In this document: piece by piece, positions 15,888 to 23,764 of the stretch | How positions within the stretch are numbered: the stretch's first letter is position 1 | Layout of the letters: every line of letters starts with the position of its first letter | Made by a program: the position numbers and the translations under genes | The notes under the pieces: generated by a model | The model's input: the letters and a program-made list of their open reading frames with translations, nothing else | Databases searched by the model: none | Told to the model about the DNA's origin: nothing | Assembly (NCBI GenBank): GCA_046152955.1 | Contig: JBJXGA010000473.1 | Coordinates: forward strand, 1 to 64,000 | DNA length: 64,000 nt | Source of the DNA: SIAF01 sp046152955 | Lineage (GTDB): Bacteria > Planctomycetota > Planctomycetia > Planctomycetales > Planctomycetaceae | Direction: 5' to 3'

Positions 15888-17186
15888 CTATTCGTCCTCT
15901 GGCTGCAACTCGTTCACGGGTTGCACCTCAATTTCCACTCCCTGCACCGGCTCATCGTCCCATACGATTTCGCCGACTGCCATTCCCTGCATGAACCCGC
16001 CGCCAAAAATGGTCATCCCGCCATTGCGCTGTGCGCCGCGCCAGATGTCCTTTTGCACCGGATTGAGAAAAACGGCCACGTGTTGGTCGGGAAGATTCGG
16101 CAGGTAGTCCGCACCATACATGAAAACCTCCAGCGACTGGCACCAGGCATCGTTCCAATTGTCGTACAGTGCCGCGCTGATTTTCTCCCGCTGGTCGCTG
16201 GAGAGCACCAGATCCTGATCGAGCAGCGATACCAGACTCTGGACGGCGACTCTCCTGTAGTTGGACGTGCGCTGCTCGATTTCCTTGTCGTAGACCGCCA
16301 CTTGCTCGTCAGTCAGGTGCTTTTTGACGGCCGCGATCAGAGCCGCCTGCAACAGTCTTTTGGGGTTGGGAAACGCCTGATCGCCGCGCCAGCCCCCTTG
16401 CATCATTTTCTGCTGCGCCGCGGTGTACTGGCCGATCGCGTCTTTGAACGCCGCTTCTCCCTCCTTCTTCAGCGTCGTCTTCTGCTCAGGCGTTGGTTGG
16501 CAGACTTTGCGAATCAGGTGCAACTCGGCTTCCAGCAAGGGACGGAACTGCTGCTCGAATTGTGCCCCTTGCGCGTTGAACTGCACAACGATCGCGCCGG
16601 CGGCTTCGACTGCTGCTTCTGCGGCCACTGCGGCGGGGGCTTCGGCATCCTGCCGCGCAGCGGGTTGCAGGTCGGCCGCCTGGCGCTCTTTGGCGGCGGC
16701 GTCAGCCGCATCGGCGGCTTCGAGCGTGGTGACGACCAGTTCCTCTCCGTCAATCCGATGCCGCAGCCCGAGGTCTTTGAGCAGCGACTGCAGGATCGAC
16801 TCCAGCGTCTCGTTCTTGGCCGCGACGCTGACGGGCACATCCGCCCGGATACCGGCCTTTTCGAGGACCGGTTTGTCCAGCTTGATTGCAATGTCATGAC
16901 TGTCGGCCAGCGAGGCCAGCAGCTTTTCCAGCGGAACTTTCTCGGCCTTGAAGCTGGACTTGGACTTCAAAGTGATTTCGAGCTTACGGACGACGTTGCG
17001 CTTCCACGCGGCGGGGCGCGCCTTGGCCGCCGGCGCGGCGACTGGTTCGGCCGCTTTGGGGGGCCGGGGAACCTCTTCCCCCCACCCGGTCAACACTTGG
17101 CTGAAGAACCCGATCGCGGCACACAGGCCGACCACTAGCGCCTGGCGCAAGCTGCACCCCGTTTGCGAGGCATGCGGAGCGGTCAT
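15888..17186 (-). CDS. Secreted STN-like domain protein
   Basis: 432 residues with a long signal/anchor segment (about 14-36). Residues ~75-145 resemble the secretin/TonB short N-terminal (STN) domain: 'VPLEKLLASLADSHDIAIKL', 'RADVPVSVAAKNETLESIL', 'LGLRHRIDGEELVVTT'. An Ala/Glu-rich linker (~150-200) follows. The C-terminal half is helical and repeats the module of the downstream 303-residue protein. STN domains usually mediate contacts in envelope complexes. Its ATG overlaps the stop of the preceding frame as ATGA, so the two are translationally coupled. A role in an envelope complex with its neighbours is inference. Confidence 0.75.
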   Translation of the reverse strand: MTAPHASQTGCSLRQALVVGLCAAIGFFSQVLTGWGEEVPRPPKAAEPVAAPAAKARPAAWKRNVVRKLEITLKSKSSFKAEKVPLEKLLASLADSHDIAIKLDKPVLEKAGIRADVPVSVAAKNETLESILQSLLKDLGLRHRIDGEELVVTTLEAADAADAAAKERQAADLQPAARQDAEAPAAVAAEAAVEAAGAIVVQFNAQGAQFEQQFRPLLEAELHLIRKVCQPTPEQKTTLKKEGEAAFKDAIGQYTAAQQKMMQGGWRGDQAFPNPKRLLQAALIAAVKKHLTDEQVAVYDKEIEQRTSNYRRVAVQSLVSLLDQDLVLSSDQREKISAALYDNWNDAWCQSLEVFMYGADYLPNLPDQHVAVFLNPVQKDIWRGAQRNGGMTIFGGGFMQGMAVGEIVWDDEPVQGVEIEVQPVNELQPEDE

Positions 17187-17800
17187 TGTCCCCCCGAACC
17201 CCGTTCCAGGCGATTAAAATACTCATCCAGACCGGCGCGGAATTCCTCGGGGAGCTTATAGCCCGACTCGCCGCTGGACTGGGAAATGCCGTGGTCCTCG
17301 CGGACCTCCTTGTCGTTGACGCCGCTTCCCAGCAGGGTCAGCGCCGAGTCGTTCGTCGTTCCCCCTCCCCCGCCGCCGGGAGTTGAACCGCCGCCGCCGC
17401 CACCCCCTTTGGGGTTGATCCGCTTCGACTGCAAGAGCAGCTCAATCGCCTCGGTTTCGGCAGCGATCGCCTGCGAACCGGTATCGGGGCGCGAAAGGAT
17501 CGTAGTCGCATCGTCCATCACCGCGGCCACCTGAGTCAACAGAGCGATTTCCTTGCCGAATTCCATTTCGCCATCTTTCAATTCACGAATCCGTTGCACA
17601 ACTTTGACCACGCGCTCGCGAAGGTCGTCCTGATCGTCGGATAGACGCAGCGCCTGCTGCTTGTGTTCGTCGGCGGGAATCGCCGCACGCGCCTGTTCGG
17701 AGACACGGGTTTCTTCACGCAGGTTGATTTCAGCTTCCAGAATCTGCAACACTTCCAGGACGATCGAAGGCGGCAAACTGCCGCGCGATTTTCCGCCGGG
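17183..17800 (-). CDS. In-frame continuation of the DUF4175-like protein after a UGA codon
   Basis: This 205-codon frame begins right after the TGA at 17803-17801 and is in the same frame as the 901-residue protein upstream. The junction reads 'DPASGGT-UGA-PGGKSRGSLPPSI', and coding character is seamless across it. The first possible start inside is a TTG at 17776 with no ribosome site. Content: 'SLPPSIVLEVLQILEAEINL', a charged helical part, 'GKEIALLTQVAAVMDDATT', a Gly-rich linker, and a helical tail 'LPEEFRAGLDEYFNRLERG'. It ends with ATGA overlap to the STN gene. Either it is read through (selenocysteine or suppression), re-initiated, or it is the stranded end of a gene with a nonsense change. 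Confidence 0.7.
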   Translation of the reverse strand, partial: PGGKSRGSLPPSIVLEVLQILEAEINLREETRVSEQARAAIPADEHKQQALRLSDDQDDLRERVVKVVQRIRELKDGEMEFGKEIALLTQVAAVMDDATTILSRPDTGSQAIAAETEAIELLLQSKRINPKGGGGGGGSTPGGGGGGTTNDSALTLLGSGVNDKEVREDHGISQSSGESGYKLPEEFRAGLDEYFNRLERGSGGQ

Positions 17801-20506
17801 TCAGGTGCCGCCCGATGCGGGATCGACCAGATCCTCGGCCCAGCGATCAAGCGTATCCGACCAGTATTCCGCCTGAGCGATCGACAGCCCGTTCTCCTTG
17901 CGGAGGTCGTCCCCCAACTGCCGCAGACTGCCGATCACGTCGTACTCCTTCATCTCGTCGAGTACCGTCTTGAACTTCATGAAGCGTCGCCGCTCGAAGT
18001 ACGAATGCATGTCGTCCATGATCGTCGAGACATCCTGACTCCCCTTCGCTTCCTGCTGCGACATTTCTTCCAGCACTTTGGCCGCCTTGTCGTCGATCAT
18101 CGTGGGGGAAGCGCCGAATGCTTCGCCAAGCTGATCGCTGATCCGGCCGGCAATGTTGTATTGCAGCCGCGAGGCCGCTTTGAGGCGTTTCAGCAGGGTG
18201 CTCCCTTCCAGGTTGGCCAGAACGCGATTGAGTTCATCCGAGATTTTCTCGAATTCCGCCAAAAGATCCTGCTGCTCCTCGACCGCTTCGTCCACCTTGT
18301 CGCCGGCCGGGCACGACTCCCCTTTTTTCTTCTTGCCCGTTCCCATCACGGTGGTGACCGGGAGCGACAGGCTTGGCTTCCCCTGCGCTTTCTGCTCTTC
18401 CTCGTCCTCTCCATCCCCCTCTTTTCGGGGCTGCTGCGACGACTCGCCATCCTTAATGGCCGGTATGGTGGGGGATTTCTTTGGTTCGTCCTCCGGTTTG
18501 TTCGCACCGGACCCGGAACGATTGTCGCGCGACTGCCCCGCCTGCGGGGGTTGCTTCGCTTCCGTCTGACCCGGTTTGCCTTCAGACTTCGAGGGGTCGT
18601 TCTGCGCCATCTGCGGGGACTGCGCTGCTTCCTTCAACAATTCGGCGACCGATGGCATGCGGTTGCCCGAAATGTCTTTGAGAATTTGCAGCATCTCGGC
18701 CCACTTCTCCAGATGCCCCACGCCAATCTCGGGGTTGCGCATCGCTTGCCGCACCAATTCTTCTCCTGAAGCGGTCAGGTTGGTCAGTCGCCGTCCGTTG
18801 GACCGTTCGCCAGCGGCCTGCGCCTCCAGGCGGCGGCGCGCGTCGGGTTGATCCAATTCGTCCTGCGTCATTTCGCGCACTTGCTTGTTGGTCTCATGCA
18901 ATTGCAGTTCGCGGTCGCGCACCTCCAGCGACTGACGCTGCCACTTGCTAAGCTGCTCAGTGATCCAGATCGCGTGCTGCTCGGGACTGAGGATGTAGAA
19001 CATATAGACCGGGGAATACACCCGTTCCCGGCCTGGAAGATAGTCTTCCACGAACACCCGCAGGGCGATCGGCTGCGGCTCGATCTCCAGCGCGCGGGCT
19101 GAAAACGTACCGGCGACATCCAGGTTTTCCTGATCGCTCCCGCCGGCCGCCAGAATGCGTTCCCCCTTGGCGGGGGTCTTGACAACAGGATTCTCGATCC
19201 CTTCCCATTCGATCCCGACCCGCTTGACGCCAAAGTCATCCCGCGCTCGCACCTTGAACGACAGGACTTCAGAATCGAGGACCACTTTTTGTCGCGGGAG
19301 GTCTTCGCAGACCAGCGACGGGGCTTCGTCCTCTTGTCCCGCCACGGTCAGCGTGAACGGTTCGCGTGACGCCAGACCGAATTGGTCCTGCCAGCGGAAT
19401 TCCACCTTGCGCGGACCGTCGATCGCCACCACCGGGCTGGTCACCTGTCCCCCTTTCGGAACGACCGCCTGACCATCCACCGCGGCGCTCGCCAGTTCGC
19501 GTCCGACGGTCGCGGTAAACTGCGCCTGGCTTCCATTCACTAGCGAGATCGCCCCTCCCCGCACATCCCGATGCAACGCCGAAGTCCGCTGCAGGTACGC
19601 CGGAAGCGTGACCTCCGCGACCACCTGCGTCAATTCAGGACGGAGCATGGGCTCCACCGTCACGCGCTGCACCCAATCGCCGATTCGGACCGTCACAACT
19701 CCAGTTTGAATCTGCGAGGGCATCTCGAAGGCATAGCCCTGATCGCTCTGGCCCTGGTCGCTCAAGGCTGCGAACACCGGACGCTGCCCGTCAAACTGCG
19801 CCTCCCCCTGGGCGGGACGCGACACGGTTCCTTCGGACAGTTGCAACGGCAGCGTGAATGACTCGCCGTGCGCGACGACGATTCGCTCGGGAAGCTGCTC
19901 GACTTTGGTAAAGGTGTATCGCGGCGTCTGGAGCCAGGGGGCCAGCAAACGCGCCCAGGCATTGGCCGCCGCGGAGGGGAACAGTCCCAGTAACACCAAC
20001 GCGCCGACCGCCGGGACCGCCAGCGCCCACCCCCACATTCGATGCCGCGGGTTGGGAACGGCCTGGCGAAAATCGCGCCGGCTGGCGTCGGCAGCCACCT
20101 GCACCACCGCCGCCTGGCACAAATCCCACGATCGGGTTTGCTCCTGCTCGTTCCGAACCAGTTCGATGATCCCCAGCAACTGATCGCCAATCTGAGGCAG
20201 CTTGCGACTCAGGAGCGTGGCCAACTGTTCCAGCCGCCGATGCCTCCAGACCCAGCGGTGCAGTGCGAGCGGCACGAGGGCGCAACCGGCGACCACCCCC
20301 AGAAAGAGAGCGGTCCGCACTCCTTGTGGGGTATCCCACACGCGGTCAAGAACAAACAAGACGAGGAAGCCGACGAACACGCCAAACAGCGCGCCGCAGA
20401 CCGCCTCGATCATTTTGATTGACCAGACCCGGCGGCGAAACTCGTGGAGCTGCGCTTCCAGCGACTCGGGCAACCGCAACGGACCGTGGGAGGGGACCAT
20501 GCTCAT
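17801..20506 (-). CDS. Large DUF4175-like membrane protein, interrupted by UGA
   Basis: 901 residues to the UGA at 17801, starting at ATG 20506 with CAGGAG seven bases upstream. Two hydrophobic segments lie near residues 30-75 ('CGALFGVFVGFLVLFVL', 'ALFLGVVAGCALVPLAL') and one near 155-175. An immunoglobulin-like extracytoplasmic region follows (~180-480). Then come long charged coiled-coil-like helices ('TEQLSKWQRQSLEVRDRELQ', 'RRRLEAQAAGERSNGRRLTN'), a Lys/Glu/Gln-rich disordered stretch (~580-680) and a helical C-terminal part. The build equals that of the 1296-residue protein at 38390-42280, although the two are diverged. The reading frame continues without shift for 205 codons after the UGA (see 17183-17800). 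Function unknown; envelope-associated. Confidence 0.8.
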   Translation of the reverse strand: MSMVPSHGPLRLPESLEAQLHEFRRRVWSIKMIEAVCGALFGVFVGFLVLFVLDRVWDTPQGVRTALFLGVVAGCALVPLALHRWVWRHRRLEQLATLLSRKLPQIGDQLLGIIELVRNEQEQTRSWDLCQAAVVQVAADASRRDFRQAVPNPRHRMWGWALAVPAVGALVLLGLFPSAAANAWARLLAPWLQTPRYTFTKVEQLPERIVVAHGESFTLPLQLSEGTVSRPAQGEAQFDGQRPVFAALSDQGQSDQGYAFEMPSQIQTGVVTVRIGDWVQRVTVEPMLRPELTQVVAEVTLPAYLQRTSALHRDVRGGAISLVNGSQAQFTATVGRELASAAVDGQAVVPKGGQVTSPVVAIDGPRKVEFRWQDQFGLASREPFTLTVAGQEDEAPSLVCEDLPRQKVVLDSEVLSFKVRARDDFGVKRVGIEWEGIENPVVKTPAKGERILAAGGSDQENLDVAGTFSARALEIEPQPIALRVFVEDYLPGRERVYSPVYMFYILSPEQHAIWITEQLSKWQRQSLEVRDRELQLHETNKQVREMTQDELDQPDARRRLEAQAAGERSNGRRLTNLTASGEELVRQAMRNPEIGVGHLEKWAEMLQILKDISGNRMPSVAELLKEAAQSPQMAQNDPSKSEGKPGQTEAKQPPQAGQSRDNRSGSGANKPEDEPKKSPTIPAIKDGESSQQPRKEGDGEDEEEQKAQGKPSLSLPVTTVMGTGKKKKGESCPAGDKVDEAVEEQQDLLAEFEKISDELNRVLANLEGSTLLKRLKAASRLQYNIAGRISDQLGEAFGASPTMIDDKAAKVLEEMSQQEAKGSQDVSTIMDDMHSYFERRRFMKFKTVLDEMKEYDVIGSLRQLGDDLRKENGLSIAQAEYWSDTLDRWAEDLVDPASGGT

Positions 20507-20840
20507 GTCAAAACTCCTGAAGGAGTGAAGCACCTCGCCGCCGCATCAGACGGCATGTCAAGAGTCTATCAGATTTCCATCCAGTCTGGCTATCCTATCC
20601 GCCGGATTTTTCAGCCGAATGCCTAAGTCGGAGCTTCGGGTCCGCCGGACGAATTCCAGAGTTTTGGTGTGTCCCGAGGTCTGTCGTCGATTTCTTGAAG
20701 AACAAAAAACAGGACAGAGCAAGTCACGTCTTAAAATCAAGAACTGAACCACGAAAAACCCAGCGCGCCCGTCGGCTCCGCTGGAGAACTCAGAGGATCG
20801 ATCTCCAACGGAACTCGATTGATTGCCTGATCGGACGCCG

Positions 20841-20876
20841 TCAACTGGTCCGTCAACTGGTCCGTCAACTGGTGGG
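20841..20876. repeat. 12-bp tandem repeat, three units
   Basis: Three units in a row: TCAACTGGTCCG twice, then TCAACTGGTGGG, followed by a decayed TCACCTGG. The unit differs by a single base from the TCATCTGGTCCG units of the arrays at 49950-50081 and 62840-62851, so one minisatellite family occurs at three places in the window. Confidence 0.85.
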
Positions 20877-21479
20877 TCACCTGGAATCCCCACAGGATAT
20901 CAATCGCAAGTATCTATTGGATAATCACTTGCAATTGCGTACCAGGGCGGCCACAGCTTGGTCGGCCATCGTTTGCCGCATGGCGGGCGGGCATTGACGA
21001 CCATGCATGCCGCGCAAAGGAAAACTGGCCCGATCCCCATTTGACCACTCCTGAGAATCTGGGGAATTTCGCTCCCCTTCCTTTCGCTACTTGACAATTG
21101 CATTCGAGTCCATGTTCTCCCCGGTTCGGACAATCCGCACTCACCCACCTGATGGTTTCTCATCCTCCGGAATTCCCGCACGAAGCCGAACTCGAGTCTG
21201 GCTCGTTCGATTTCTTCCAATTGGTTGGCATCAGCGAGGGGGAAGCCGCCTTTGCCCGGAAGCATGACGGGTCAGCGCTGTTGCAGCGGCTCTTAGCCCG
21301 CAGGATTTTTCCGGTGACAAACCCAGACCGGCCGGAGCTTGAGATGGAATCGGAGTAGCCAGGCGGAATCGCGGGCGACGGAATGGGAAGTCCCGTTTGC
21401 TGTGGACTACGAATGGTCTTGGCGAGACTTGCCGCGAGTAACATGGAATTCAAGATGTGACCGCACCCATCGCACATAC

Positions 21480-21512
21480 AGAAGCCCGACTTTGGGGAGA
21501 AGCCGGGCTTCT
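21480..21512 (-). terminator. Possible terminator hairpin after the ECF operon
   Basis: AGAAGCCCG (21480-21488) and CGGGCTTCT (21504-21512) form a perfect 9-bp stem around a 15-base loop. It lies about 58 bases beyond the stop of the minus-strand gene ending at 21570. There is no T-tract after it, so it may act as a weak or factor-dependent terminator or only protect the mRNA end. Confidence 0.35.
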
Positions 21513-21569
21513 GGTGGCTGCCGACTTGCCGTTGTCGACGGCAAACGGAATGGCATCGCACTTCGATAT

Positions 21570-22928
21570 CTATTTGGAGACATCCAACGGCAGTTCGCTT
21601 GCTGCGATGTCTTTGATGGAGAGGTCGCCGTAGATGGCACGAAACGTCGTTGCGGTGCGAAGCTTGTACCAGCCAATGATTCGATCCCCCTGGCCAACTT
21701 TCACACCCGAACCGACGTAATGGAAACTGTTCGGCGCCGTGTGGTCTTCCTCGAACTGTTTGATTGGGGACCGGTAAATCTCCCGCATCATGATCTTGTC
21801 CCGAATGTCGATCAAAGCCTGCTCAGCGGCCGTCCGGTCGGCCTGTTTCTTTTCGCTCGCGACATTGAACTTGTCGCTGTCAAACGCCGAGTACGGTGAA
21901 TCGGGAAATGCATCGTCGTTGAACCGGGCAGCGGCTCCGAGATAGGCCAGCATCTCCTCTTCCGTCACCGTGGGCTTGGCGATCTTCACAAAGGCGTAAC
22001 CTGCCGGCGGATCCAGACTGAAGTCAGACGGATCGAGTTTCGGGTTGAGCACGATTTCGTGTGTCAGAGCGGCGATGGGGGCCATCTTGCGCCATTTTTC
22101 TTCGGCCGGTTTGTTTCGATCGGTCGCCGTCTCAAACTCGAGATCGGCTTCATTCGGCGTCCAGATGCCTACCAGTTGTTTGGAGGCCGCGTCGAACAGG
22201 AAGTCGTAGCGAAACTCAGGCCGACCTTCTAGGCTTTGGAGCGTCGCTCGCACCACGTTGGCGCGGATTTTGTCGATCTCTTTCTGCCCTTGAAGAGAGA
22301 CGGACTTGACGCGACTGGACTCACTGCCGCTCTTGCGTTCTCGAATGATCTCGCCGACCCAGGCAAACGGACCGCGCTCGCCGCGTAGAAGGACCGGAGC
22401 CTTCAGGACCGCTTTCCTTCCTTTCTCATCGAGAGCCACCATCCGGCCTGCGCGCTGATCCGTGATATGCACCGCGATGGTTTCGCCTTGTTCGTTCAGC
22501 ATGGTTTCTCGATACTGGCCAGGGTGGCGATAGGCGTGCAGCCGACGCTCTTTTTGGATCCAGGTTCTCTGGCCGTCTTCGCTTGTGAATCGAATGAAAT
22601 ACGTGTCGGTCCACGTCATCGTCTGGACGCCGTCAACGCCGGGAATCGCGTCCGCAAAAGCGCTGGGGCTGAGATTTCCACCGCCTGATCCCATCCAGGC
22701 CAGTCCCCCTGCGAGGAGCGCGGCCGCAGCCATCCACTTGAATGATGCCATGAGATATCTCCTGGTTCTTAGTGTTTGTAAAGCAGGCGCCTGAACCGCC
22801 GCGGCCACTGGCTGTAGAGCCGCAACCGCGTCGGGGTGCCGATCGCACCAGGCGTCAAAATCCGGGGAGGGCACATCCCCCAGTCCCACCCGCAATCGCT
22901 CTTCCCAATCGAGAGGCGCGTCGTTCAT
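21570..22928 (-). CDS. Membrane protein partnered with an ECF sigma factor (probable anti-sigma/LolA-like)
   Basis: 452 residues. The first ~60 residues are cytoplasmic ('DWEERLRVGLGDVPSPDFDA'). One transmembrane helix follows (~64-82, 'WMAAAALLAGGLAWMG') and then a long external domain of LolA/outer-membrane-lipoprotein-carrier appearance ('MTWTDTYFIRFTSEDGQRTW', 'GQYRETMLNEQGETIAVHI', 'YDFLFDAASKQLVGIW'). Its ATG overlaps the stop of the sigma gene by four bases. This arrangement is typical for ECF sigma factors paired with a membrane regulator. I see no zinc-binding HXXXCXXC anti-sigma motif, so the anti-sigma role is inferred from position. Confidence 0.75.
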   Translation of the reverse strand: MNDAPLDWEERLRVGLGDVPSPDFDAWCDRHPDAVAALQPVAAAVQAPALQTLRTRRYLMASFKWMAAAALLAGGLAWMGSGGGNLSPSAFADAIPGVDGVQTMTWTDTYFIRFTSEDGQRTWIQKERRLHAYRHPGQYRETMLNEQGETIAVHITDQRAGRMVALDEKGRKAVLKAPVLLRGERGPFAWVGEIIRERKSGSESSRVKSVSLQGQKEIDKIRANVVRATLQSLEGRPEFRYDFLFDAASKQLVGIWTPNEADLEFETATDRNKPAEEKWRKMAPIAALTHEIVLNPKLDPSDFSLDPPAGYAFVKIAKPTVTEEEMLAYLGAAARFNDDAFPDSPYSAFDSDKFNVASEKKQADRTAAEQALIDIRDKIMMREIYRSPIKQFEEDHTAPNSFHYVGSGVKVGQGDRIIGWYKLRTATTFRAIYGDLSIKDIAASELPLDVSK

Positions 22929-23488
22929 TTTTTGGCTCCTGTGGCGTTGAGGATTTCCTCCAGCTTGCGACGTGCTCGCTGGAGGCGTCCGTGAATCGCT
23001 TGCGTCGATAGACCGACCGCGCCGGCGATGTCGTCGTAACTCAGCCCGCCGAAGTAGTACAACAGGACGATTTCGCGCGAACTCTCGTCCAGTTGCTCCA
23101 CTGCATCGCGAACCTGCTCACGCAACATCTCCAGAGAGGAGTCATTGACTGGCTCTCGATCATCGGACAACGGCTCATGTTTCGGTTGACCCTGTGCCAA
23201 CCGTGATGCCGTGCGACGACAGATTGTTCCCAGCCACTGCGAAAATCGCTCTCCATTTTGCAACGTCCCCAATGTCCGGCACGCTGTGGCAAACGACTCC
23301 TGAGCCGCGTCTTCAGCAAGGTGTGCATCAGACAAACGGCTGCGGGCGATCGCTACCGCCAGGCGATAGTGCCGATTGTACAATTCGCCGAAACTGGCCA
23401 GGTCACCCTGGCGAGCGGCCGCAACGAGTTGCTCGTCGGTCGGTGGCAAATGAAGGACTCTCTCCGTGGAGGTGTCAAAAACGCTCAA
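22925..23488 (-). CDS. ECF-type RNA polymerase sigma factor
   Basis: 187 residues, the normal size for sigma-70 family ECF factors. Region 2 is seen in 'LASFGELYNRHYRLAVAIAR' and 'AHLAEDAAQESFATACRTLG', the promoter -10 recognition helix. Region 4 is 'LDESSREIVLLYYFGGLSYD' and 'IAGAVGLSTQAIHGRLQRAR', the helix-turn-helix for the -35. It would direct RNA polymerase to a small regulon, often including itself. It overlaps by four bases with the membrane protein downstream, its likely regulator. An inverted repeat lies about 50 bases upstream (23537-23558). Confidence 0.93.
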   Translation of the reverse strand: MSVFDTSTERVLHLPPTDEQLVAAARQGDLASFGELYNRHYRLAVAIARSRLSDAHLAEDAAQESFATACRTLGTLQNGERFSQWLGTICRRTASRLAQGQPKHEPLSDDREPVNDSSLEMLREQVRDAVEQLDESSREIVLLYYFGGLSYDDIAGAVGLSTQAIHGRLQRARRKLEEILNATGAKK

Positions 23489-23536
23489 TCGTCACCATGT
23501 TAGTGCCGGCGGCACGCGAGAAATGAGCGCTCGATC

Positions 23537-23558
23537 GAGAATTCTCTCAAGAATTCTC
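23537..23558. promoter_or_regulatory. Inverted repeat upstream of the ECF sigma gene
   Basis: GAGAATTC and GAATTCTC arms surround TCTCAA, 49 bp ahead of the sigma gene start at 23488. It could be an operator or a fold in the leader. There is no direct evidence for a binding protein. Confidence 0.3.
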
Positions 23559-23764
23559 TTCTGAAGTCGCGTGGAGAGTATCGCTGCGCTCAACCTCCGG
23601 CTCATGGCTGCGACCCCGTTGGGGTCGTTGCTCCGGCTGGAGGGCTGCGTTCATCCGCCAACCGATTCGCACGGACGGTTCAGGTCCGAATTCCGAATGA
23701 ACATGCGCAACATGGCGGGATCGACTGAGTACATCTCGGAGTACGCGCTCGAAGACGCGGGGAT

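Larger units (their letters stand above)
20534..21569. other. 1-kb intergenic region with a 12-bp tandem repeat
   Basis: No gene is convincing here on either strand. The open frames present have no family similarity and overlap each other. It contains a 12-bp tandem repeat at 20841-20876 and a hairpin at 21480-21512, both listed separately. The part next to 20534 would carry the promoter for the minus-strand DUF4175-like gene. A short palindrome (ACTCC-TGAA-GGAGT, 20513-20526) just inside it overlaps the ribosome site of that gene. Confidence 0.5.

Noticed and set aside
21098..21561. Small frames on both strands in the 1-kb gap near 21 kb
   Set aside because: They overlap one another, have no ribosome site or recognisable similarity, and include the hairpin and repeat sequences.
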